Below are positions 4,511 through 10,395 of a stretch of DNA of 12,667 nt, piece by piece. The DNA is from Candidatus Pacearchaeota archaeon (lineage in GTDB: Archaea > Nanoarchaeota > Nanoarchaeia > Pacearchaeales > GW2011-AR1). The DNA lies in assembly GCA_002690445.1 (NCBI GenBank), contig NZER01000181.1, positions 1 through 12,667 of the forward strand, in the 5' to 3' direction. A program made the translations under genes and the position numbers. The notes under the pieces are model-generated. The model saw only the letters and a program-made list of their open reading frames with translations, made no database searches and was not told the DNA's origin. Position 1 is the first letter of the stretch. The number at the start of each line of letters is the position of its first letter.

Positions 4511-5622
4511 TCTAAAATCCTTTCTCCAATAAATTGTGCTACGGCAGGAACCACAGCATTGCCCAAGCATCTAAGTCGGTCCACCCGAGCGGGAACCCCA
4601 TGAGCCACTCGACCCACGTCGGGTTCAGTTGCCCACCAGTCACATCGTTGAGGTTGCTGCATCCGTGTCCCGCTTCCTTCTGTTTCGCTATCGCCTCGGG
4701 TGTGTGAGGAGGGAAGTGGTCTCTGGCTTGCGGTGTCGGCCACATTCCCTTCCTCGCCATCCCCTGCAACGTCGGTATCTCGTCTATCCGGTCCCCACTC
4801 CGGCTGCTCCCCCCGCCCTTGCTCACATCCGTTGGCGTGGGATACATCTTCACTGCATGGAGTAGATTCGGCCCTCCACTGCCTTCCCGCTCCCTCGCGT
4901 CCGCCCCCCGTTCGCCATCCCACTTGTTCGGCGTGGGCAACAATAAACACCCGGTCCCGGATATGCGGGGCCCCAACGTGGGCAGCCGATATGCAATCGC
5001 TTCGCACCCAGCCTCCGCCACAATCAGCAACGAGCGCGGCCAAGTCTGACACCACCTTTCCGAAGAGTTCTCCTCGAACATCACCTGCTGAGAGTAGCCC
5101 CGGCACGTTTTCCGCCAGTATCCATCGCGGGCGGAGTATCGTGCAAACTCGGAACATTTCGTCCCACAGCCATCGCTCATCGGCAGAGCCTTTCTGTCTT
5201 CCCGCAACCGATACCGGCTGGCAAGGGAAACCGCCACAGATGAGGTCAACGCGCCAGTCTTCCACGCTTTCGCTGCTGGCGCTAATTCGACATCCCTCAT
5301 TTCCGAAGGAAGCTGACCCTCCATCAACTCCACCACCTGCTCCAGTCCTGGCGTGCTGCTGTTCCCACCTCCTTGGCGTCTTGCATTGCCCCGGCTTGCC
5401 GTCATTGCCTTTCTGGACTTGCGGTCCACGGTTGTTGGCGTCGGGAGGAAACGTGGTAACATCCCCCCATCGCCGCACGTCGGGCCAGTGCTTTTCAAGG
5501 ACTCGTCTTGCATATTCATCATTTTCGACCTGCCATGCCGTCTCGAAGCCTCCCGTCCATTCCAGCCCCAACTCCAAACCACCTATCCCCGCAAACAGAC
5601 TCCCCACTGTTAATTTAGTCAT
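4477..5622 (-). CDS. dcm-like: DNA (cytosine-5-)-methyltransferase, 381 aa
   Basis: Motif I is SLFAGIGGLELGLE (8-21), with VENDEYARRVL (32-42) as motif II and GDVT (53-56) as III. DLICGGFPCQPVSVAGRQKG (126-145) is motif IV with nucleophile C134. ILAENVPGLL (168-177) is VI, HIRDRVFIVAHA (220-231) is VIII, and RLRCLGNAVVPAVAQFIGER (349-368) is IX/X. About 65 extra residues (60-124) separate motifs III and IV. The variable target-recognition region (about 232-330) has repeated DVSHAN / NVADTA-like phrases. The enzyme transfers methyl from SAM to C5 of cytosine, plausibly against host restriction. The C-terminus from A356 is recoded by the HNH insertion. The ATG has no SD and lies in TGxCCAATG repeats. 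Confidence 0.93.
   Translation of the reverse strand: MTKLTVGSLFAGIGGLELGLEWTGGFETAWQVENDEYARRVLEKHWPDVRRWGDVTTFPPDANNRGPQVQKGNDGKPGQCKTPRRWEQQHARTGAGGGVDGGSASFGNEGCRISASSESVEDWRVDLICGGFPCQPVSVAGRQKGSADERWLWDEMFRVCTILRPRWILAENVPGLLSAGDVRGELFGKVVSDLAALVADCGGGWVRSDCISAAHVGAPHIRDRVFIVAHAEQVGWRTGGGREGAGRQWRAESTPCSEDVSHANGCEQGRGEQPEWGPDRRDTDVAGDGEEGNVADTASQRPLPSSHTRGDSETEGSGTRMQQPQRCDWWATEPDVGRVAHGVPARVDRLRCLGNAVVPAVAQFIGERILEWHSVHTRERD
4539..5582 (-). CDS. Second-frame overlapping ORF with PTP and LNPTWVEWLMGFP motifs (doubtful)
   Basis: A 347-codon frame runs inside the methyltransferase gene on the same strand. It has four PTP motifs (FLPTPTTVDRKS, LLLPTPNKWDGE, MYPTPTDVSKGG, MWPTPQARDH) and ends GQLNPTWVEWLMGFPLGWTD...MLWFLP. 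From memory, PTPTxxD and LNPxWVEWLMGxPxGWTDL strings occur as C-termini of phage methyltransferase-related proteins. However, PTP follows automatically from codons for A(D/H)(T/A) in the main frame, and the terminal motif shares DNA with the conserved EPDVGRVAHGVPARVDRL. Its GTG start lacks an SD. Either genuine overprinting or a passive shadow is possible. Confidence 0.3.
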   Translation of the reverse strand: MVWSWGWNGREASRRHGRSKMMNMQDESLKSTGPTCGDGGMLPRFLPTPTTVDRKSRKAMTASRGNARRQGGGNSSTPGLEQVVELMEGQLPSEMRDVELAPAAKAWKTGALTSSVAVSLASRYRLREDRKALPMSDGCGTKCSEFARYSARDGYWRKTCRGYSQQVMFEENSSERWCQTWPRSLLIVAEAGCEAIAYRLPTLGPRISGTGCLLLPTPNKWDGERGADAREREGSGGPNLLHAVKMYPTPTDVSKGGGSSRSGDRIDEIPTLQGMARKGMWPTPQARDHFPPHTPEAIAKQKEAGHGCSNLNDVTGGQLNPTWVEWLMGFPLGWTDLDAWAMLWFLP

Positions 5623-5633
5623 TGATCATTGGA

Positions 5634-5682
5634 CATCGGTCATTCGACGCTGGGATTTCGGTTCTCCGCTTCCAGTAATCGC
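5634..5682. repeat. Direct repeat R2 (upstream copy flanking the methyltransferase-HNH cassette)
   Basis: Identical to R1 at 47 of 49 aligned positions and lacking R1's 15-nt block. It lies 12 nt upstream of the methyltransferase ATG and encodes the end of the 20-aa ORF. With R1 it brackets the whole cassette in direct orientation. Confidence 0.85.
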
Positions 5683-5702
5683 CAACGCATTTTGTCAGCC
5701 AT
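5640..5702 (-). CDS. 20-aa leader ORF sharing the methyltransferase-remnant tail
   Basis: The frame encodes MADKMRWRLLEAENRNPSVE with AAAGGA about 9 nt upstream. Its tail LEAENRNPSVE parallels the remnant LEAENRNP...SGE because both come from the R1/R2 repeat. Its stop overlaps another ATG (ATGA). Short frames MTDVQ, MSNDQ and MIND then overlap in chain, and the MSNDQ stop overlaps the methyltransferase start. It may act as a leader for termination-reinitiation, or be the fossil end of an earlier gene. Confidence 0.35.
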   Translation of the reverse strand: MADKMRWRLLEAENRNPSVE

Positions 5703-5716
5703 TTTTGGTGGTCCTT

Positions 5717-5736
5717 TGGGGGTTAGGGTTGCGGGG
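5717..5736. repeat. GGGGTTAGGG-type spacer repeat
   Basis: TGGGGGTTAGGGTTGCGGGG lies just past the stop of the 89-aa gene and resembles the start of the tract at 387-400 and the R1-specific block. No gene beyond the 20-aa ORF is seen in the 117-nt gap before the methyltransferase. Confidence 0.55.
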
Positions 5737-5739
5737 AAG

Positions 5740-6009
5740 TCATGGGTTCATCTCCAATGCCGCCTCGGCGGCCATGAGAAGGCTGATAAAACACCGCAAG
5801 TGCATTCGGTCAAAGGCGACCGTTGCCCCATGGGCCTTATCGCAGTCTGCATCTGCTGCGAAATCAATGACAACGAGCCCTTGGTTTTCATCAAGATCAA
5901 AGCTGATGAGCGAGTAATCATCGGTAGATGCAACGATACTGTGTGTTGGGTACAGCGATCCCAAGGGCTTGGTCGTTGCTGAAGCGATCTCATTGAGCTT
6001 CGATGTCAT
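5740..6009 (-). CDS. Hypothetical phage protein, 89 aa
   Basis: The ATG at 6009 (MTSKLNEIASATTKPLG) has AAGGA about 8 nt upstream and is preferred over an in-frame ATG at 6030 with no SD. The sequence alternates short beta-like strands (YSLISFDLDENQGLVVIDFAA) with a C-terminal helix (MHLRCFISLLMAAEAALEM), suggesting a compact alpha/beta fold. Between the SSB-like stop and this ATG an 18-codon frame (MADAPDAEKEKADDIEAQ) starts in a TGATG overlap, which may couple translation. Position after the SSB-like gene suggests an accessory of DNA replication, but no family is recognised. Confidence 0.6.
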   Translation of the reverse strand: MTSKLNEIASATTKPLGSLYPTHSIVASTDDYSLISFDLDENQGLVVIDFAADADCDKAHGATVAFDRMHLRCFISLLMAAEAALEMNP

Positions 6010-6045
6010 CCGCTTTTTCCTTCTCGGCATCCGGCGCGTCGGCCA

Positions 6046-6639
6046 TCAAAACGGAATGTTGTCGTCTGGTTCACGAGAAAGAACCTCATTCGCGCTGTCC
6101 AACACCTTTTGAGCCTTTTGCGAAGGAGTCGGTTCTTTATCGTTGACCGGCGGCGTTTCTTTCTTGCTGTTCTTTTTCTTGCCTCGCATACGGCTGCGCA
6201 ACTCCTGGCCGAAAAGACTATCAAGCCGGCTTACGGCTGTTTGCTCCATCGGCTGCACCCGCGAACCACGGCTAAGGTTCCAACGCTCTTGCTCTTTGGC
6301 GTTGTACGTCTCGTGTTCGCAATAAACTTTGATGGAGTTACCACGCAAATCGCAGCTTCCGCCGTTCAGTAAATCGAAGTCTGCGTATCTTTCTCCGGTA
6401 AACCCAATCGCTACAAGGAAGTCCATCACAAACGCGACAGTTTTGTCCGTCAGCGGTTTATAGATGGTGCGCTCGTACTGGCGTTGCACGGGGTCGTATT
6501 TATCCGGTTCTTCCGGATTGACGGTTCCGAGAACACGCATGGTAACAAAGAGTTGCGGCGTTTTCAATTTTCGGGATTCAGTCAACCCGTGATTAAGAAT
6601 TTCCGCCCAGTATTCGCCGGGTTCGTAGTAAAGGCCCAT
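6046..6639 (-). CDS. Single-stranded DNA-binding-like protein, 197 aa
   Basis: The ATG at 6639 starts 1 nt after the ATPase stop and has AAGGA 8 nt upstream. The first ~120 residues (MGLYYEPGEYWAEILNHGL..KTPQLFVTMRVLG, then NSIKVYCEHETYNAKEQERW) look like a beta-barrel of OB-fold size. A basic, Ser/Pro/Lys-rich linker follows (150-175). The last eight residues are EPDDNIPF, matching the acidic tip (DDDIPF) by which bacterial SSBs recruit partner proteins. It probably coats phage ssDNA during recombination or replication and may recruit the neighbouring ATPase or nuclease. The OB-fold part is inferred; the tail is directly visible. Confidence 0.7.
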   Translation of the reverse strand: MGLYYEPGEYWAEILNHGLTESRKLKTPQLFVTMRVLGTVNPEEPDKYDPVQRQYERTIYKPLTDKTVAFVMDFLVAIGFTGERYADFDLLNGGSCDLRGNSIKVYCEHETYNAKEQERWNLSRGSRVQPMEQTAVSRLDSLFGQELRSRMRGKKKNSKKETPPVNDKEPTPSQKAQKVLDSANEVLSREPDDNIPF

Positions 6640-6640
6640 G

Positions 6641-7477
6641 TTAAGATTCCTTCTGTTGGGCGGCCTTTTTGGCCGCGATAAAGTTGTCCCAGGTTTCCTG
6701 CGACGACGAGCCGGCCTCGATCTCAAACGGCAACCCGTGTCGATTTTTCGCGTCCCAAGCGGCCGTCCGCTGGGTGTAAAGAAACCGGATATTGCCACCA
6801 CCACGGCCCTTGCCCTTTTTCGTGGGGTCTTTCTCAGACACGATGGTTTCGTAATTGTAGAACAGAACAATATCCGCCCAGGCGTCGGTGAGCCGCCAAA
6901 TTTCCTTCGAGAGAACCGGAGCGAAACGGTCGTAATCGGCCCCCTCGGGATTCTTAAATGTAGTCACTGCTGTATGAGAAATCAAAATGATCGCCATGCG
7001 GCGTTCTTCTCGCAGCACGTCCAACTGATTGAGCAGTTGTCGCCAATCGACTGCGGCCGACCGCGGCCCTTGCTGGTAGGACATGAAGCCATGAACACCC
7101 CAGTCGCCGTCGAATCGCTTGTTGCAGACGTAGTTGAAGCAGAGTTCTTCGACACCGTTGATCGTGTCAATCACGAGAGTCTTGTAGTCGTGTTCTGCCG
7201 TTGCCAATTCATCGAGTATGGCGAGCAAGCCACGCCACGTTTCAACCCGCGGGGTGAACGGTGTCTCGCTGATTTGCTTGGCGTCAATGAGTGTTTCGAC
7301 ACCCAATTCCGTCACCACATACAGCGGTGACGGAGCGTGGAAGGCGAATGATGTTTTGCCGATGCCCTGAACTCCCTGCACTACGAGTTTCGTCGGCAAC
7401 CCGCGGCCTATCAACTGAATGTCAGAAAGGGATGGCCCCTTCGGCTGCTGGAATTTCGCTGTGCTTGCTGTTGGCAT
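6641..7477 (-). CDS. RecA-fold ATPase, AAA_24 / Sak4-like recombination protein, 278 aa
   Basis: The start MPTASTAKFQQ follows a purine-rich AAAGAAG and is preferred over an in-frame upstream start that would deepen the overlap with the nuclease gene. GVQGIGKTSFA (35-45) is Walker A, KTLVIDTING (99-108) is Walker B, and IILISHTAVTTFKNPEG is a sensor-like strand. KGRGGGNIRFLYTQRTAAWDAK is the typical later segment of AAA_24 ATPases. These phage proteins (Sak4 and relatives) promote single-strand annealing or recombination and are usually encoded beside an SSB and an exonuclease, exactly as here. The gene overlaps the nuclease gene by 56 nt and is followed after 1 nt by the SSB-like gene. Confidence 0.82.
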   Translation of the reverse strand: MPTASTAKFQQPKGPSLSDIQLIGRGLPTKLVVQGVQGIGKTSFAFHAPSPLYVVTELGVETLIDAKQISETPFTPRVETWRGLLAILDELATAEHDYKTLVIDTINGVEELCFNYVCNKRFDGDWGVHGFMSYQQGPRSAAVDWRQLLNQLDVLREERRMAIILISHTAVTTFKNPEGADYDRFAPVLSKEIWRLTDAWADIVLFYNYETIVSEKDPTKKGKGRGGGNIRFLYTQRTAAWDAKNRHGLPFEIEAGSSSQETWDNFIAAKKAAQQKES

Positions 7478-8576
7478 GAGTTTCTTCTTTCTGTTGAATT
7501 GTCCACCAGGCATTGAGTCCTTCATGGAACATTGAACCAAAATATAAGGCGTCAGGTGTAATGCGATCCTGACGTTCAATTCCCAGTTCGTAACGGTAGT
7601 GGTGTTTGCGCTGACACGTTTGAAAGCACCGTAGCCGGCTAAACGTCAACACGTTACGGCCGTCGCTGTCGAGTGTTGCCAATTCTTCGTGAACCGATTC
7701 GCGCGACCGCCACTTGTCGCTGTCCGGCGAGTCCATGTTTGAGCAGATGCCGAGGTATTCGCAAGGACGGCCGTGCATGAGGCATGCACCGCTGTTGCGA
7801 ATCGGAAGATGGTCAGTTTTTGCAACTCCTCGACGACACGCAGCCACTTCTTGAGTGAGTTGCCAAAGCTCCTCGGCATAGGCTGCGAGTTCTTCCCGCA
7901 GTCGCAAGGTTGGTTTTCGCTTGAAGTATCTCTCTGGGTCATCCAGGCACGCCCGAGCGACGCGATATTCGAACAACTCGGCATCCTCACGGCCGGTGGC
8001 CAAGACGTGATTTTTGGTGTTCTCACTTACACCAAAACCGCAGTACGTCCCCAGCGACGTGATTGCTTTTTGTTCAGCCTTGGGCAACGATTTTGGCCGA
8101 ATTGCCGGCTTGTGAATCGCGTCCCACATCACGCCGGCAGCAGCTACATTCTGGTAATGTTGGGCGAGCAAGTAGAGGGTGGCTTGATTCTCGACAATAA
8201 GATGCCGCCAATAGACTGCATCGTCTTCAGCAATCTTTTCGCTAGTCGTTTTGTGGTCCCAGACACACACCTTGCCGTTTCGCCGGACGAGCAAGTCTGT
8301 CTTGCCGGCAAGCTGAAAGGTACGACTCTTCGACACACGCTTGCTTGCCAGATTGTAGATTCCACAAGTGAACTCCTGCTCGACGGCAAGTATCTCGTCA
8401 ACTTCTGCATCGCACCATTTCGCGTGATAACCGTGCAACAACCCGCGGGCCATCGCTGCATGGACAAGGTTCTTCTCGTCCATTGAGTCCCCGACAGCCC
8501 TGTCAATGGCAGCCAATGCAGCCGCAAGCCAAGGATGGGGCGCGTGTCGGCTCTGTTCGGCGGTTGGCTTTTTCAT
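7422..8576 (-). CDS. PD-(D/E)XK nuclease with Fe-S-type cysteines, apparently circularly permuted, 384 aa
   Basis: The nuclease core comes first: AVEQEF (64-69), RTFQLAGKTDLLVRRNG (85-101, D94), VWDHKTTS (105-112, D107 and K109) and ENQATLYLLA (129-138). It is followed by CLMHGRPCEYLGIC (265-278), the three-cysteine cluster of RecB/Cas4-like enzymes. Then comes NVLTFSRLRCFQTCQRKHHY (308-327) with YFGSMFHEGLNAWW (345-358). In the family as I know it, that SRLxxFxxCxRKxxYRY...GxxxHxxLxAWW block is the N-terminus and supplies the first Fe-S cysteine. The 384 residues are about full family length, so order, not content, is altered. It is probably the 5'-3' exonuclease of a Sak4/SSB recombination module. 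The protein ends in AEGAIPF. Confidence 0.82.
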   Translation of the reverse strand: MKKPTAEQSRHAPHPWLAAALAAIDRAVGDSMDEKNLVHAAMARGLLHGYHAKWCDAEVDEILAVEQEFTCGIYNLASKRVSKSRTFQLAGKTDLLVRRNGKVCVWDHKTTSEKIAEDDAVYWRHLIVENQATLYLLAQHYQNVAAAGVMWDAIHKPAIRPKSLPKAEQKAITSLGTYCGFGVSENTKNHVLATGREDAELFEYRVARACLDDPERYFKRKPTLRLREELAAYAEELWQLTQEVAACRRGVAKTDHLPIRNSGACLMHGRPCEYLGICSNMDSPDSDKWRSRESVHEELATLDSDGRNVLTFSRLRCFQTCQRKHHYRYELGIERQDRITPDALYFGSMFHEGLNAWWTIQQKEETHANSKHSEIPAAEGAIPF

Positions 8577-8845
8577 GGTCTCCCTTTAGCTTCCATGCGA
8601 CGGGCCTCTTCCCGTTCGCAGTGTTTCCGTACCGCGTCTTCGTCGATGATGTAGTCTACCTCCGGTGTCTCGATTCGCACGAACTCCGTCGAGTCAACGG
8701 TTACGCCGCCTTCCGCCGGATGGCACCTGTCGGGGTCTGCGTTGATGACCGCACGCTGGTACGGCTCGACGCTGTAGTGAACGGTGAAGATTAGCCACGT
8801 ATTGTCGAGGCCGGGTATCACGAAAGTGTATTCAGTTTGGGGCAT
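8573..8845 (-). CDS. Hypothetical phage protein, 90 aa
   Basis: The N-terminal half (MPQTEYTFVIPGLDNTWLIF...YSVEPYQRAVINADPDRCHP) looks beta-rich and the C-terminal half helical and charged (DEDAVRKHCEREEARRMEAK). The phrase YSVEPYxRAVINADPDRCHP seems familiar from small proteins of unrelated phages, where it has no assigned role. The stop overlaps the nuclease ATG by 4 nt (ATGA) and its own start overlaps the previous gene by 14 nt, so it is co-translated with the recombination genes. It could assist the nuclease, but nothing in the sequence shows this. Confidence 0.65.
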   Translation of the reverse strand: MPQTEYTFVIPGLDNTWLIFTVHYSVEPYQRAVINADPDRCHPAEGGVTVDSTEFVRIETPEVDYIIDEDAVRKHCEREEARRMEAKGRP

Positions 8846-9119
8846 GGCGATTTACTTCCTGTTGCAGTGAGTCCAGCTTGTCGTTCGCCATAGCAAGCCG
8901 TGCCATCAGCACTTGCGCCAACACGGGCGGGACGCCTTCGATCTCGTCGGCCTCGACGATAGCCAATTCCATGCCGTCGAGCAGCTCGCGAATTACGTTA
9001 CACCAGTGCTCGGCCGGTGTGGGCAATCGCAACGGCGGCTCGTCGCCGATGATGTTCAGCCCCCTCGCCAAGTCGTCGAGAATTCGACGGAAGCCGGCAT
9101 GTACGTGGCCGTTGCTCAT
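8832..9119 (-). CDS. Hypothetical helical protein, 95 aa
   Basis: The sequence MSNGHVHAGFRRILDDLARG and what follows predicts mostly helix. The conserved-looking part is PAEHWCNVIRELLDGMELAI, and it ends DKLDSLQQEVNRHAPN. No metal site, catalytic motif or transmembrane segment is visible. Its ATG overlaps the DUF1937 stop by 4 nt (ATGA), and its end overlaps the next gene by 14 nt. I do not recognise the family; genuine coding is supported by the overlaps and composition. Confidence 0.6.
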   Translation of the reverse strand: MSNGHVHAGFRRILDDLARGLNIIGDEPPLRLPTPAEHWCNVIRELLDGMELAIVEADEIEGVPPVLAQVLMARLAMANDKLDSLQQEVNRHAPN

Positions 9120-9451
9120 GGCTTGTCCTTGTTCGCTACGAGATATCTGACGGGCATTCCCATTTCTAGAGCAATCCTAATCTCGGCCTGAAGACCTTCT
9201 GATTGCCGCCATCCGTCGAGCATGAGCACGCACACCTCGTCACACAACTCAATAAACTGCCGGTCGAACGCCTCCCAAAACTGCCAGTCGCCAGGCAGGC
9301 CGTATGTCGCAATCGGATGCGTGTGGGCTATTGGCGAGAAGACGTGATCGCCGCTGCGCATCATTTCCGCAGCGTGACGACACACCGCATCGAAGCGCTG
9401 CTGGCGGACGGCCGGATCGGGATCGGAGTACGGACTGGCGAGATAGATCAT
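9116..9451 (-). CDS. DUF1937 family protein, nucleoside deoxyribosyltransferase-like, 111 aa
   Basis: MIYLASPYSDPDPAVRQQRF at the N-terminus, FSPIAHTHPIATYGLPGDWQ near 39-58, CDEVCVLMLDGWRQSEGLQAEIRIA near 70-94, and a final strand RYLVANK match the DUF1937 pattern of the N-deoxyribosyltransferase superfamily. In that fold the ASPY loop and the GWxxSxGxxxEI segment line the nucleotide pocket. The Glu in GLQAEI is the candidate nucleophile. The biochemical role in phages is not established; nucleotide salvage or modification is plausible given the NMAD1 and methyltransferase genes nearby. It is coupled by ATGA overlaps on both sides. Confidence 0.8.
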   Translation of the reverse strand: MIYLASPYSDPDPAVRQQRFDAVCRHAAEMMRSGDHVFSPIAHTHPIATYGLPGDWQFWEAFDRQFIELCDEVCVLMLDGWRQSEGLQAEIRIALEMGMPVRYLVANKDKP

Positions 9452-9816
9452 TGCTCATTAGGCTCAGGGCGTTTGGGAGTTCGCTGCTGGTCATCAGCGT
9501 TCACGGCTTTCAGTGCGGCGCGGCAGATGGCAAGTTGGGCAGAAGTGGCAGAGGCTATGCACATGAAGTTTACGTCTCCAATTATCCATGTGTCGTCATC
9601 GCGCCACAGCATACAGTTTTCCTTGTCGCCATCTAACAGCCCCACCTTCTCCAGCACTTGCCACGCTGCGGCGATGTCGGTGCTGTAGGTGCAACTATCC
9701 ACTGCGTTTAAGGCTATGGCCCCACAAACATCCGGGGCTAGATTCAACACCTTCTCCGCCACCAGCGCATCCAGCTCCGACCCCGCTTCGAGTTGGTCGA
9801 TTTGCTCTTCGGTCAT
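9448..9816 (-). CDS. Phage ABA-sandwich-domain-like protein, 122 aa
   Basis: The pattern LEAGSELDALVAEKVLNLAP, then YSTDIAAAWQVLEKVGLL, and SAQLAICRAALKAVNA near the C-terminus is the layout of the small phage ABA-sandwich domain family, which has no defined function. The ATG lies inside a heptamer repeat (GTCCAATGACC) with TAGGA 7 nt upstream. The last codons overlap the DUF1937 start as ATGA. About 120 nt without a convincing gene precede it (9817-9936), holding an orphan AGGAGG at 9868-9875 that does not lead to a good ORF. Confidence 0.75.
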   Translation of the reverse strand: MTEEQIDQLEAGSELDALVAEKVLNLAPDVCGAIALNAVDSCTYSTDIAAAWQVLEKVGLLDGDKENCMLWRDDDTWIIGDVNFMCIASATSAQLAICRAALKAVNADDQQRTPKRPEPNEQ

Positions 9817-9826
9817 TGGACATTCC
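9811..9826. repeat. TTGGACA-type repeat at a gene start
   Basis: GGTCATTGGACATTCC is a short copy of the heptamer array seen at 941-975 and upstream of the methyltransferase. The initiation codon of the ABA-sandwich gene is the CAT of its first unit. Confidence 0.55.
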
Positions 9827-9936
9827 TAAAATGGCCCGCGGCCAGCGTGTCCTTGCCAACCGCGTGGCCTCCTATCTACGGGTCAAATCCTACGCGACCC
9901 TCCGTTCCCCGGCCGTCGTGGCGGGGGCGTCCTTTG

Positions 9937-10302
9937 TCAGTCGTAGTAGCCTGGCTTGCCACGGCCGCCGGCCATGGTCGCCATCGTTTCGTCGGCCAAG
10001 TTCGCCAGCCGGGTCGCAACCTTCTGCTTGATATCAAGTAGCTCCGCGCGAATTATCTCGCGGTGTTTATCTGCCGCCTTTTTGCACAGCAGCGGCCACT
10101 CATCGAGCACCTCACCCCAGCGGGCAAGAATGAGAAAACCCCCGGCCACGCCTGATTGCCGATCTGTCGGCCACCGGGGCGCGCCGGGGGGGCTTTTCGG
10201 TTCGGTGAGTGCGCAGAATCTTCGCCACAGATCGGCTGCTTTTTGTCGGTTTGGTTTGTCGAAAACCGTCGAAAAGGTAGCGATTCGGCCTACCGGCACC
10301 AA
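9937..10302 (-). CDS. Hypothetical protein, up to 121 aa; start uncertain
   Basis: The C-terminal half looks coding: GGFLILARWGEVLDEWPLLC, then KAADKHREIIRAELLDIKQK, mostly helical and charged, ending GGRGKPGYYD. The N-terminal half is less convincing. The first possible start is TTG, with no SD, and a nested inverted repeat crosses codons 38-55. A GTG at about 10146 would give a shorter protein beginning at VAGGFLIL. No family is recognised. It would be the first gene of the early operon after the repressor. Confidence 0.45.
   Translation of the reverse strand: MVPVGRIATFSTVFDKPNRQKAADLWRRFCALTEPKSPPGAPRWPTDRQSGVAGGFLILARWGEVLDEWPLLCKKAADKHREIIRAELLDIKQKVATRLANLADETMATMAGGRGKPGYYD
10139..10190. 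repeat. Nested inverted repeat, terminator-like on both strands
   Basis: Outer arms CCCCCGGC (10139-10146) and GCCGGGGG (10183-10190) enclose an inner hairpin GCCGA-TCTG-TCGGC (10158-10171). CTTTTC follows on the plus strand and TTTTCTC on the minus strand. The loop is long for an intrinsic terminator, and it lies within the possible 121-aa ORF. It may attenuate early transcription, or just be GC-rich coding sequence. Confidence 0.35.
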
Positions 10303-10395
10303 TCAAGGTCTGCGTAGGGCTTCTGAATCACCTTGTTTTCTAGGGTTTTCTTGCCGTCCGTGGCGTCGATGTCGCCCTGCCTTGGGCGTCGCGGT

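Noticed and set aside
4700..5917. Long open frame of 405 codons on the plus strand
   Set aside because: It is antisense to the methyltransferase, whose catalytic motifs are unmistakable. The translation is Ser/Pro/Arg-rich without motifs.
6638..7330. Plus-strand frame of 230 codons
   Set aside because: Shadow of the RecA-fold ATPase, which has clear Walker motifs.
9857..9875. AGGAGG followed by TTG upstream of the ABA-sandwich gene as a hidden gene start
   Set aside because: The frame gives about 50 codons mostly overlapping the next gene out of frame, with no sensible composition.
10258..10275. Two GTCGAAAA copies 10 bp apart as operators
   Set aside because: Only two short copies, no dyad and no promoter at this spot; too weak to call.
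10112..10306. Alternative 64-codon minus frame in the first early gene
   Set aside because: Arg-rich, TTG start without SD, and less protein-like than the overlapping 121-aa frame, which is itself uncertain.
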